Origin: a virus
DNA length: 37,849 bases
Virus record (IMG/VR): IMGVR_UViG_3300050121_000055
Location: 1-37,849 of that record
Reading direction: 5' to 3' (one strand)
Position numbers and translations under genes: made by a program. The notes under the pieces were generated by a model. It did not search any database. It was not told the DNA's origin and saw only the letters and a program-made list of their open reading frames with translations. Below, piece after piece: positions 1-5,797 of this stretch. Numbering within the stretch: the first letter of the stretch is position 1; every line of letters starts with the position of its first letter.

Positions 1-223
1 ATGGTTTAGGGTGACAGATGTAAAGGCGCAAAATATCAAGGACATGACCGAGCAGGACGCGGTTGAGGACGGGTTTCAAGATGAATATGTTGAAGAATTG
101 AAACGGCACCATTTTGCAGTTACAAAATTTAAAGATTTCTGGCTCAACCAATATGGCGCAGATCAATCGTGGATGTGGGTTTATTACCTACAGCCGATCA
201 CAAAAGAGGAAGCCGAGACATAA
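1..223 (+). repeat. Left copy of a diverged terminal duplication (copy A)
   Basis: Bases 1-223 match 37120-37342. The first 121 bases are identical; after that there are about half a dozen substitutions, several changing the protein (for example Thr to Ala and Tyr to Arg). Similarity continues more weakly past the stop codon through a hairpin and into the next gene. The identity begins at the very edge of the window, so an assembly explanation must be considered beside a real duplication. Confidence 0.9.
2..223 (+). CDS. ASCH-like phage protein, C-terminal part (5' end outside the window)
   Basis: This open frame enters from the window edge and encodes the last 73 residues of a protein whose full-length relative lies at 36764-37342. 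The frame is set by comparison with that copy, in which the same residues follow a motif reading RLWFRVTDVKAQ. The family is small phage proteins with an ASCH-like (PUA-related beta-barrel) fold, expected to bind RNA or nucleic acid; its role in phages is not settled. The ATG at 11 read by a simple ORF caller is not the true start. Compared with the other copy this one differs at five or so residues clustered near the end (Thr/Ala, Ser/Pro, Tyr-Tyr/Tyr-Arg), so both copies seem to be under selection as protein rather than decaying. Confidence 0.75.
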   Translation, partial: WFRVTDVKAQNIKDMTEQDAVEDGFQDEYVEELKRHHFAVTKFKDFWLNQYGADQSWMWVYYLQPITKEEAET

Positions 224-225
224 AA

Positions 226-249
226 GGGGCACTCATTCAAGAGCGCCCC
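226..249 (+). other. Intercistronic hairpin after the ASCH-like gene (copy A)
   Basis: A 9-bp stem (226-234 with 241-249, one A/C mismatch) closes a six-base loop directly after the stop codon. No run of T follows, so it is more likely a processing or stability element, or a weak terminator. The same element, perfectly paired, follows the other copy at 37346-37369. Confidence 0.6.
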
Positions 250-347
250 CACACAAGGAAAAAAGGGTGAAGTGTGAAAATCATCCATTACCTTGTGTCA
301 ATAGTATGAGGTTAAAATCTAAAAATATTCAAGGAGGCAAAAGGAGA

Positions 348-857
348 ATGATGGACAGATTAACTAAACGGGTAAAGGGCGTAGCATCCTTAGGATGGGA
401 AGGCGGAACATATTTTAAAATGGAAAAACTTACTCCAAATTGCAGTAAACATTATTGCCGGCGTAACGTTAAATGTCTGCATGTCACCGATCGTACATGC
501 CTATATCTCAGGTTGATTGATAGTCTTGCTGCCTATGAGGACACCAACCTAACCCCTGCTGAGATGACCGACCATGAGGAAATGTTCAAGGCTTATCGGC
601 ATATCTGTGGTGGAAAATCACCGGAAGAAATCTCTGAGACGATTAAAGCAAAAGAGGAAAGGCGGCCTTGCGAATTTTGCGAAGGGTACGGGAAAAGATA
701 CGGCCCTGCATTTCGTGTGGAATATTTTAAGCAGACGGCGGCAGATGATGGTATTGACATCGATATTGACGCGCTATTTTGCCCACATTGCGGGCGCAAA
801 CTCATATCTGAGGCCGCCGAGGCCGAGAAAGAGAGGTTAGAGCATGGAGAGATTTGA
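348..857 (+). CDS. Phage protein with C-terminal zinc ribbon, function unknown
   Basis: This encodes 169 residues. The start is ATG 348, ten bases after AAGGAGG (331-337); the second copy of this region keeps the same AGG-to-ATG distance. The middle carries a DTNLTPAE motif common in short Clostridia phage proteins. The C-terminal half has two CxxC knuckles (CEFC and CPHC followed by GRKL), a classic zinc-ribbon arrangement, and ends in a charged EAAEAEKER helix. The N-terminal third holds further cysteines. It overlaps the next gene by 14 bases, so translation is probably coupled. A shorter relative with the same DTNLTPAE and EAAEAEKER segments but without the zinc ribbon lies at 37476-37745, which suggests modular exchange. 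Function is unknown. Confidence 0.75.
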   Translation: MMDRLTKRVKGVASLGWEGGTYFKMEKLTPNCSKHYCRRNVKCLHVTDRTCLYLRLIDSLAAYEDTNLTPAEMTDHEEMFKAYRHICGGKSPEEISETIKAKEERRPCEFCEGYGKRYGPAFRVEYFKQTAADDGIDIDIDALFCPHCGRKLISEAAEAEKERLEHGEI

Positions 858-1548
858 AGAAATCCGCGAGAGGCTAAACAACGCAACATCAGGGCCGTGG
901 GAATATGCGGATTGTGCGTGTGAGATATGGAGCACAGCGCACAAAACCGTGACCGATGATGATGTGGTAATTGGTGGAGTAAACGGGGAAGGAATAGCGA
1001 TCAGCGAGGATAATTATAACTTCGTTTGCCATGCCCCCGACGATATCAAATACCTATTGGAGCAGATCACCGCCTTGCAGGAGGAAAATGAGAAATTCAG
1101 AAGAGGATGCGTGGGTTGCAGAGATCATCGTGAAGATTTATATCAAGAAGCGCACGAAGAATTGATAAAGGAGAACGCCGTCCTTAAATCCGATTTATTG
1201 GATGGCTCAAAAACAGGATATGAGGCTATGAGAAGAGAGATCACCACACTCAAAGATTACAATCACGCCCTTAAAGTTGCCAATGACACAACCTTCGAGA
1301 ATTACAAAAAGCTGGAGCAGGGCAGCGCCACCCTCAAAAAGGCGCTGGAGTTGGCCAAACAAGAACGGGATGCTGCGGTGATCGACTTACGTGATAATGC
1401 TAATAGACCGTGCTACATATGTAAAAGTTGGGAAAACGGACGTTGTACCAGAGAAATTAAAGATTGTGCCGGATTTAACTGGTGGAGCTGGCGCGGCATC
1501 CAGCAAACCCGCTCAGCCATCAACAGCAAGGAGGGGGAGGAAGAATGA
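844..1548 (+). CDS. Ead/Ea22-like phage protein with coiled coil
   Basis: The product is 234 residues. The N-terminus (ERFEEIRERLNNATSGPWE) matches the start of the Ead/Ea22-like family of phage early proteins, whose function is not established. Residues from about 75 to 175 are rich in Glu, Lys and Leu in heptad-like spacing and probably form a coiled coil (LLEQITALQEENEKF and following). The C-terminal 45 residues contain a CxxC plus further cysteines around a WENGRC segment, possibly a zinc site. The gene overlaps its neighbours on both sides (14 bases upstream, ATGA downstream), so it sits inside a tightly coupled early operon. The first codons are nearly the same as those of the NUMOD4 gene at 37732, which takes the equivalent place in the second copy. 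Confidence 0.7.
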   Translation: MERFEEIRERLNNATSGPWEYADCACEIWSTAHKTVTDDDVVIGGVNGEGIAISEDNYNFVCHAPDDIKYLLEQITALQEENEKFRRGCVGCRDHREDLYQEAHEELIKENAVLKSDLLDGSKTGYEAMRREITTLKDYNHALKVANDTTFENYKKLEQGSATLKKALELAKQERDAAVIDLRDNANRPCYICKSWENGRCTREIKDCAGFNWWSWRGIQQTRSAINSKEGEEE

Positions 1549-1805
1549 AAATCGTTAAAACAACCACAAATTCCTATAATGTCTTATTCGTCAATGCAGA
1601 TAAACCCATTTTTGTTTTTGGAGATTTTATAAAAACCCGAGAAAAGCACGGAATGTCAACCGCAAGATTTAAAAAATGCTTTTGCTGTGGCCATAGTTTT
1701 AAGGACGATGAAGATGTTTATTTCGCATCTATAGAGCACGAAGGCAACATGTTCTTTTGCCATGATTGTGCTTTAAAAGCTAAGGAGGCCGACCATGACA
1801 AATAA
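1545..1805 (+). CDS. Small cysteine-rich phage protein, function unknown
   Basis: The product is 86 residues. The start is the ATG at 1545 inside an ATGA overlap with the preceding stop, with GGGGGAGGAAG just upstream as ribosome binding site. Two CxxC pairs (CFCC around residue 45 and CHDC near the end) probably bind one zinc ion, giving a treble-clef or zinc-ribbon shape. No enzymatic motif is visible. It overlaps the next gene by 11 bases, so the operon continues. Function is unknown; small zinc-binding proteins of this kind are frequent in phage early regions. Confidence 0.7.
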   Translation: MKIVKTTTNSYNVLFVNADKPIFVFGDFIKTREKHGMSTARFKKCFCCGHSFKDDEDVYFASIEHEGNMFFCHDCALKAKEADHDK

Positions 1806-2055
1806 ATTCTCGCCGATTGCATGGAAATTAGAGGATTTAGCCAAGGACAAATACAACCAATTTACTGAAAACACAATAGCACAACTCCGCGTCGCCGCCG
1901 AGATAGTCAGAAATCATGATGTTGTGCATGCGGAATGGAATAATGGATATTTTCGAGATATTGTATGTTCAGCTTGTTTACATCCATCCCCGATAGATAA
2001 AAGGACAGATTATTGCCCTAACTGCGGTGCAAAAATGGAGGATTCGAATGTATAA
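1795..2055 (+). CDS. Small zinc-ribbon phage protein, function unknown
   Basis: The product is 86 residues starting at ATG 1795, which follows a good AAGGAGG site in the upstream gene. The C-terminal half reads VVHAEWNNGYFRDIVCSAC and then YCPNCGAKME, a zinc-ribbon layout seen in many Firmicutes phage proteins. The N-terminal half is a short helical segment. It overlaps the following gene by eight bases. No specific role can be assigned. Confidence 0.75.
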   Translation: MTNKFSPIAWKLEDLAKDKYNQFTENTIAQLRVAAEIVRNHDVVHAEWNNGYFRDIVCSACLHPSPIDKRTDYCPNCGAKMEDSNV

Positions 2056-2566
2056 ATTTAACGATTTGGCGGGTAAAAAATTTGGGCGACTTACGGTAAA
2101 AGAACGCGCTGGAAGATCAAACGACAGACATATTTTGTGGCTTTGCGACTGTAAGTGTGGAAATCACGTTATTGTAAATAGCCGAGACTTGATTATTGGA
2201 CATACAAAATCCTGCGGATGCCTGTTTACGGACGCGATGACAAGGCATGGGGGCAGAGGCAAATATGAGACCGAACGTTTATATTTTGTTTGGCGCGGAA
2301 TAAAAAATCGGTGTGAATGTAAAAGTGCTACTGGATATGATTATTACGGCGGTAGAGGAATAAAACTTTGTGAGGAATGGCATGATTACGGTACTTTTAG
2401 AAAATGGGCGTTCTTAAACGGATATAACGAAAAAGCCATTCAATGGGAATGCACGATTGATCGCATTAATCCAGATGAAAATTATGAATCGTCTAATTGC
2501 CGGTGGGTGACAATGAAAGTTCAAGCCAACAATAAAAGAAATTCGCTACATAGAGATTGCGCCTAA
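2048..2566 (+). CDS. AP2/HNH-type putative homing endonuclease
   Basis: The product is 172 residues from ATG 2048. The N-terminal part (GKKFGRLTVKER, WLCDCKCG, TKSCGCL) is the usual DNA-binding lead of phage AP2/HNH proteins. The C-terminal part carries the family pattern: a RLYFVWRGIKNRC segment, YYGGRGIKLCEEW, and TIDRINPDENYESSNCRWVT, ending in an NNKRN motif. Members are free-standing homing endonucleases or their relatives that spread among phages by cutting related genomes. Its place at the end of the early operon next to a strand change fits insertion at a module border. Whether it is still catalytically active cannot be seen. The family call rests on motif memory rather than a profile search. 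Confidence 0.75.
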   Translation: MYKFNDLAGKKFGRLTVKERAGRSNDRHILWLCDCKCGNHVIVNSRDLIIGHTKSCGCLFTDAMTRHGGRGKYETERLYFVWRGIKNRCECKSATGYDYYGGRGIKLCEEWHDYGTFRKWAFLNGYNEKAIQWECTIDRINPDENYESSNCRWVTMKVQANNKRNSLHRDCA

Positions 2567-2966
2567 TGGCGAACGAAAGGATAGTGCTGAAAAGTGAGTA
2601 AATTCGATTTTGATGCTTTTTGGGGTGGATATGGCAATTTTGCCGCGAACTCGCAAAAGTATACAAAAGAACAAGCTGTTGAAATCTTTGAGAGCGAAAC
2701 AGACGAGCGTGTCGGTGATGGTCAGCATGATTATACCATATCAACCGCATGGGTGCGTTGGAGAGCCGGACAAAATGAAGATTGTGAGCCTTGTGTTGGA
2801 TGGTGGCTTGAATATTCTGAACACAAAAGAAGTTGCCCTGTGTGGGAATTCCACAAAAACTCATTGCATGGATGTTACGCCAAAAAGCATTTTTAATGCG
2901 TTGCTGCCACTGTGCTTTAGACAGCACAAGAGTTTTTAAACATTTGCCATTTTGATAATATGCCAT
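2493..2966 (-). pseudogene. Start of a leftward gene, probably truncated and fused to antisense sequence
   Basis: On the minus strand an ATG at 2966 follows a near-perfect AAGGAGG site at good spacing. The first 28 or so residues (MAYYQNGKCLKTLVLSKAQW and on) look like a normal protein, after which the open frame simply runs antisense to the two plus-strand genes with His- and Arg-rich composition typical of a shadow frame. The simplest reading is that it is the third gene of the leftward operon (after 3614-3294 and 3197-3027) and was cut short when the plus-strand module was joined near 2880. A genuine long antisense protein is less likely. Confidence 0.35.
2594..2896 (+). CDS. Phage protein of unknown function, possibly truncated at the C-terminus
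   Basis: The product is 100 residues with a GTG start at 2594; the Shine-Dalgarno match (AAAGGA) is rather far upstream. The body is acidic and aromatic (AWVRWRAGQNEDCEPCVGWW, then CPVWEFHKN), a pattern met in hypothetical Clostridia phage proteins. The last residues (CYAKKHF) run antisense to the start of a leftward gene at 2966, and look unlike the rest. The tail may therefore result from recombination that joined two modules. No function is known. Confidence 0.55.
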   Translation: MSKFDFDAFWGGYGNFAANSQKYTKEQAVEIFESETDERVGDGQHDYTISTAWVRWRAGQNEDCEPCVGWWLEYSEHKRSCPVWEFHKNSLHGCYAKKHF

Positions 2967-3026
2967 GTAAAACGCCTCCTTAAATTTTGGGATGGAATAG
3001 GGCCGATGCTCGACCTGTGGAGCGTG

Positions 3027-3197
3027 CTAAAACTGCCTTGATAATTGTTTTTCGTGTTCTCTATTGGATTTCATAAATTGCTTGTATTCAGGTGTTTGTT
3101 TTAAATTTTGTATAAAAGTAAATTCTTCAATCCATCTGTCTTTTAGTTTACCAGCGCAACGGTTTATTCTTCGCTGTTGCTTTTTTGTAAATTCCAT
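3027..3197 (-). CDS. Small basic protein, function unknown
   Basis: The product is 56 residues if it starts at the ATG whose complement is 3195-3197 (MEFTKKQQRRINR); AGAGGG lies seven to eight bases ahead of it. Upstream in-frame ATG codons at 3218 and 3281 would add up to 28 residues but have no better site. The protein is basic and helical, rich in Lys, Arg and Gln, with one cysteine and no known motif. It is the second gene of the leftward operon starting near 3650. Function is unknown. Confidence 0.5.
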   Translation of the reverse strand: MEFTKKQQRRINRCAGKLKDRWIEEFTFIQNLKQTPEYKQFMKSNREHEKQLSRQF

Positions 3198-3293
3198 TTT
3201 CAATCCCTCTTTCATCGTTTTGTTTGGCGTGGGCCCGAATCGGCTGTTCGGGCTATTAGCCGGTATTTGCTTTGCCGCCACTCTTGCGGAGGC

Positions 3294-3614
3294 TCACTCT
3301 GCGATCAATGCTTGCACGAGACTGTTGATGTGGCATGGGTGCAGGTTAAGGCTTGCGTAATCGCTTCTTTCGGAATGCAAGACCGGTATATATATTTGCC
3401 TCGCCCAGTCAATCGTTGATTTGTAATATCTTCCGTCGTAGTCTGCGTTTTTAACTGTTTCCGATAATATCCATTTGATGGTGTCAACGTCTTGTGCCTC
3501 AATTAACGCTTTGATTGTTTCGGCCGGTTTCCTTTTTTCTGATACATCATCATTCACAGTTGCGATGATTGCTTCTTTTGTGTTTCTAATTTTGCGGTTT
3601 AATTCAGGTGTCAT
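3294..3614 (-). CDS. Phage protein resembling part of DUF3848/DUF3849-type proteins
   Basis: The product is 106 residues, starting at the ATG complement of 3612-3614, with AGAAGG eight bases upstream. The segment around residues 45-75 (DTIKWILSETVKNADYDGRY and YKSTIDWARQI) resembles the conserved core of DUF3848/DUF3849-type proteins found in Firmicutes phages and mobile elements, whose function is unknown. It is the first gene of a leftward operon and its promoter (3655-3683) contains a palindromic operator. Being co-controlled with a ribbon-helix-helix gene suggests a regulated accessory role, but that is inference. Confidence 0.6.
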   Translation of the reverse strand: MTPELNRKIRNTKEAIIATVNDDVSEKRKPAETIKALIEAQDVDTIKWILSETVKNADYDGRYYKSTIDWARQIYIPVLHSERSDYASLNLHPCHINSLVQALIAE

Positions 3615-3654
3615 TTATGTGACCTTCTTTCAATTCGTTTTTCGGTGTGATTTA

Positions 3655-3683
3655 AATATATCACTATAGGCTTGCCTATGCAA
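3655..3683 (-). promoter_or_regulatory. Leftward sigma-A-like promoter
   Basis: Read on the minus strand, a TTGCAT -35 box (complement of 3678-3683) and a TATATT -10 box (complement of 3655-3660) are separated by exactly 17 bases. It lies about 40 bases before the first leftward gene. The spacer contains a perfect palindrome, so binding there would block RNA polymerase. Confidence 0.65.
3666..3679. promoter_or_regulatory. Palindromic operator, site 1
   Basis: The 14-base sequence ATAGGCTTGCCTAT is an inverted repeat (ATAGGC / GCCTAT). It sits inside the spacer of the leftward promoter. The same core occurs again at 3727-3740. Such short, AGGC/GCCT-centred palindromes suit a dimeric ribbon-helix-helix repressor, and one is encoded next to it. 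Confidence 0.65.
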
Positions 3684-3726
3684 TAGACAAATGTCACAAA
3701 CTTTCAAGCCCATATCTGTGCAATGT

Positions 3727-3740
3727 GTAGGCTTGCCTAT
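3727..3740. promoter_or_regulatory. Palindromic operator, site 2
   Basis: This second copy differs from site 1 only in its first base (GTAGGCTTGCCTAT). It overlaps the -35 box of the rightward promoter. A further inverted repeat, ATCACA-CTC-TGTGAT (3742-3756), follows inside the same promoter spacer. Confidence 0.65.
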
Positions 3741-3761
3741 AATCACACTCTGTGATATGAT
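3733..3761 (+). promoter_or_regulatory. Rightward sigma-A-like promoter of the ribbon-helix-helix gene
   Basis: TTGCCT (3733-3738) and TATGAT (3756-3761) are spaced by 17 bases, 18 bases before the GTG start of the next gene, so the leader is very short. The -35 box lies inside operator site 2, which predicts autorepression. Confidence 0.7.
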
Positions 3762-3779
3762 ATTGTAGAGGTGATTTAG

Positions 3780-3977
3780 GTGAGTCCTACAGAGGCAGAA
3801 CGCCGAGCAGTCAAAAAGTATCATGATAAACAGGCTGGAATGACAATAAGGGTGTCTCATAGCCAGCGTGAGCACGTACAGAGAGCCGCACAGGATGCAG
3901 GGCAAAGCATTAAGGCTTTTATATTAGAGGCAATAGACGAGCGCATGGAGAGGCTGAAAGGGGATAAGACAGAATGA
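3780..3977 (+). CDS. Arc-like ribbon-helix-helix DNA-binding protein
   Basis: The product is 65 residues with a GTG start at 3780, eight bases after AGAGG. After a basic N-terminus (AVKKYHDKQAG) comes a strand, MTIRVSHS, then two helices (QREHVQRAAQDAG and SIKAFILEAIDERMERL). This strand-helix-helix order is the MetJ/Arc fold, in which a dimer places the strand in the DNA major groove. Two copies of one palindrome in the divergent promoters beside it are the natural targets, so it is probably an autorepressor that also controls the leftward operon. In phages such genes act as local repressors; no larger effector domain is present. The next gene overlaps it by four bases. Confidence 0.8.
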   Translation: MSPTEAERRAVKKYHDKQAGMTIRVSHSQREHVQRAAQDAGQSIKAFILEAIDERMERLKGDKTE

Positions 3978-4180
3978 GAATGAATTTTAAACGAAGTGCG
4001 TTTAGATACGGGATGAAAAAATATATAATCAAAAACAGGTTTAATAATAAAAGCCGTAATTTACAGGTCACTACTCCAAGAAATAATAGCGAAAATGTGA
4101 GCGCTGGGTGTTTGCTGGTGACGGTTGCCGCAATTATAATATTTATTGTGTTGGTTATGGCTTCTATGCATAACGGATAA
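3974..4180 (+). CDS. Small single-pass membrane protein
   Basis: The product is 68 residues. About 40 basic, hydrophilic N-terminal residues (many Arg, Lys and Asn) are followed by a strongly hydrophobic stretch (CLLVTVAAIIIFIVLVMAS) and a very short tail. By the positive-inside rule the N-terminus should be cytoplasmic. It starts in an ATGA overlap with the ribbon-helix-helix gene, so the two are co-transcribed and likely coupled. A terminator follows. Its function is unknown; a regulator plus a small membrane protein could suggest exclusion or stress function, but nothing shows that directly. Confidence 0.6.
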   Translation: MRMNFKRSAFRYGMKKYIIKNRFNNKSRNLQVTTPRNNSENVSAGCLLVTVAAIIIFIVLVMASMHNG

Positions 4181-4193
4181 TATAAACAATTAG

Positions 4194-4221
4194 GCCGCCC
4201 AGCAATGGGTGGTTTCTTTTT
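4194..4221 (+). terminator. Rho-independent terminator
   Basis: A 7-bp stem (4195-4201 with 4206-4212, one G-T pair) encloses a GCAA tetraloop and is followed by TTTCTTTTT. It closes the ribbon-helix-helix/membrane protein operon. Confidence 0.75.
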
Positions 4222-4297
4222 ATGCCCAAAAGTAAAGACCTCGGAGTAATCCGAATTGCCACAGTGTTGCGCATATCGCAAAATAATAAAATATTTG

Positions 4298-4326
4298 TTG
4301 CATGCAATGCTTACGTACGATACAAT
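4298..4326 (+). promoter_or_regulatory. Sigma-A-like promoter for the winged-helix gene
   Basis: TTGCAT (4298-4303), a 17-base spacer, and TACAAT (4321-4326) lie about 50 bases before the GTG start at 4379. With the terminator before it, this makes the next gene an independent transcription unit. Confidence 0.65.
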
Positions 4327-4378
4327 TAGTATATTGGATAATTTAATAATAAACGGAGAGTTGTATTGAGGTGAGATA

Positions 4379-4792
4379 GTGGACGAGCCAAAGAAATCAT
4401 ATTATGCCATAATACCGGCTGACGTGCGCTATGACAAGACTTTAAAGCCGAATGCTAAATTACTCTATGGAGAGATCACAGCGCTATGTAATGAGCGTGG
4501 CTACTGTTGGGCAAGCAATAAATACTTCTCAGAATTGTATCAAGTTGAAATGCCGACAATAAGCCGCTGGATAAGTCAATTAGCAAATAGAGGATATATA
4601 AAAATCACTGTTGATATTGCAGCCGGAAACACACGTAAAATCAAGATAAACTCAACCAGGGTATTGACAAAAAAGTCAATAGGTCATGACAAAAAAGACA
4701 AACGTAATAATACAGATAATAAACAGACCAAACAAGAACGGATTTTAAACACAACATACGATTTAGAGAGAGCAAAGTATTTAAACGGATAG
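4379..4792 (+). CDS. Winged-helix replication-initiator-like protein
   Basis: The product is 137 residues with a GTG start at 4379 after a GAGGTGA site. Residues 1-85 match the N-terminal winged helix-turn-helix found in phage and mobile-element replication proteins: YYAIIPADVRYDKTLKPNAK, then CWASNKYFSELYQVEMPTIS as the recognition region and LANRGYIKI as the wing. The tail is short, polar and Lys/Asn-rich (NNTDNKQTKQ), with no DnaD-like C-terminal domain. Family members bind the replication origin or act as replisome organisers. A second protein with the same type of domain is encoded at 34423, so this one may be a regulator, a truncated initiator, or part of another replicon. The roughly 600 bases after it carry no gene. 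Confidence 0.65.
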   Translation: MDEPKKSYYAIIPADVRYDKTLKPNAKLLYGEITALCNERGYCWASNKYFSELYQVEMPTISRWISQLANRGYIKITVDIAAGNTRKIKINSTRVLTKKSIGHDKKDKRNNTDNKQTKQERILNTTYDLERAKYLNG

Positions 4793-5076
4793 ATTGAGGA
4801 GTTGAGAGAGTATGGCGGATATAAAGCCGTATAACCAGTTTAGCTCACTCAATCACATTATATCCTATAAGTTTACTACAGTTTAAGGGTATACACTATG
4901 ATTAGTAATGTAATAGGATAACTTATATATGGAGATAAGACAGATTAAGCGAGATAAGAGCAGATGTAATTAGAGGTGTGTATTTGGTATAATGGCGTAG
5001 ATAGGCGATAAAGTGGAGGTTGGGATAAAACATAACGTGCGGTTTTCTTCTTTCTAAAATGATATTCACGTTAGTA

Positions 5077-5105
5077 TTGACAATCATTATCAATAGTGAT
5101 ACTGT
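5077..5105 (+). promoter_or_regulatory. Candidate late promoter upstream of the terminase
   Basis: A consensus TTGACA (5077-5082) is followed after 17 bases by TACTGT (5100-5105), with TG one base before the -10 box (extended -10). It points toward the packaging and head genes and is the strongest rightward promoter in the gap. The leader to the small terminase gene would be about 280 bases. Confidence 0.6.
5078..5092. promoter_or_regulatory. Fur-box-like palindrome overlapping the -35 box
   Basis: TGACAATCATTATCA fits the 7-1-7 Fur-family consensus TGATAATNATTATCA at 13 of 14 fixed positions. It covers the -35 box of the promoter at 5077. A chance match in AT-rich DNA remains possible. Confidence 0.35.
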
Positions 5106-5290
5106 ATAAATATACACGATATACATTAAATATGCAGTATATATGCATTACCAATCAACAAAATAAATAGCAAGTAGTACAAACCGCATAGGTAAGCCAT
5201 AAAGGATAACAATCGTATTAGACCAAACAACGATTTTGTATAGTACGAGCATCGACAATTTCCAATTAGGCAAAAGGCAGAGGAGCCAAA

Positions 5291-5326
5291 GGGGGCGGGG
5301 GGGCATGAGAATTTAGACCCTCCCCC
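5291..5326. other. G-rich inverted repeat before the terminase, possible packaging site
   Basis: GGGGGCGGG (5291-5299) can pair with CCCTCCCCC (5318-5326) with one mismatch; the left arm continues in G to 5303, so a G-quadruplex is also possible. It lies about 65 bases before the small terminase start, where cos or pac sites are often found. No ATP- or terminase-binding pattern proves this. Confidence 0.4.
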
Positions 5327-5389
5327 GTTCCGCCAGCAAGTATATATACACCCGTACCCGATATTTTAACTCTCAAAGGAGTGTTTACA

Positions 5390-5797
5390 ATGGTTACCAA
5401 TAGAACAAAATTCCAATACGATGTTCTCAAAACCAAAATAGCGAAATACCTCGAGACTTCAACCGGTTTAAATACTCCCTCGCATGCAGCTGCTTATATT
5501 GGGGTAACACTCAAAACGCTCTATAACTACCGTACAGATGATAGCCATTACAACAACAACACATTCGGTTCAACAGAGGCTGACTTTAGTTATAAAACTC
5601 TCGTAGAAAACCTATACACTGTTCTTGAAAATAGGATACTTGACTGGATGGCGGCGGAGCCCACTAAAAGGACTGCCGCAGCGGCTTTAATACTTAACAA
5701 ACACTTCGGGTACAGGGTTGACACTAATAACAATGTTAATGTTTCAGGGACAATTAAGATCGAACTGCCGCCAGAACTGAAGAAGTTGGCGAGATGA
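5390..5797 (+). CDS. terS: Terminase small subunit
   Basis: The product is 135 residues from ATG 5390; AAAGGAG lies eight bases upstream. It would recognise the packaging site on phage DNA and recruit the large subunit. The N-terminal part (TGLNTPSHAAAYIGVTLKTL, YNYR) looks like a helix-turn-helix for DNA binding, the middle is helical (LVENLYTVLENRILDWMAA), and a short C-terminal tail (IKIELPPELKKLA) is the type that contacts the large subunit. The stop codon overlaps the terL start by four bases, the usual arrangement. Small subunits are divergent, so the call relies on position, size and the tail motif as much as on sequence. Confidence 0.75.
   Translation: MVTNRTKFQYDVLKTKIAKYLETSTGLNTPSHAAAYIGVTLKTLYNYRTDDSHYNNNTFGSTEADFSYKTLVENLYTVLENRILDWMAAEPTKRTAAAALILNKHFGYRVDTNNNVNVSGTIKIELPPELKKLAR

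Larger units (their letters stand above)
4793..5389. other. AT-rich gap of about 600 bases with no convincing gene
   Basis: Neither strand has a plausible gene of useful length. A 24-residue frame (4812-4886) and a minus-strand frame at 4923-5126 lack convincing ribosome sites and protein-like composition. What can be seen: a repeated GAGATAAGA (4932-4940 and 4951-4959, 19 bases apart), a TATAAT (4988-4993) with a poor -35, a good promoter at 5077-5105 overlapping a Fur-box-like palindrome, an imperfect inverted repeat around AATCGT/ACGATT (5210-5237), and a G-rich inverted repeat before the terminase. It may hold the late-gene promoter, the packaging start site, or an origin linked to the winged-helix gene. 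Confidence 0.6.

Noticed and set aside
114-347. N-terminal extension of the gene at 348 up to an ATG at 114
   Set aside because: That stretch runs out of frame over the end of the ASCH-like gene and the hairpin, and the AAGGAGG site points to ATG 348. The duplicate at 37476 keeps the same start.
4812-4886. 24-residue frame after the winged-helix gene
   Set aside because: Very short, no spaced ribosome site beyond generic GAG runs, and no recognised motif; it may be a remnant but cannot be supported.
4923-5126. Minus-strand 67-residue open frame in the AT-rich gap
   Set aside because: It has Ile/Tyr/Asn-rich composition typical of AT-rich shadow frames, no ribosome site and crosses the promoter at 5077.
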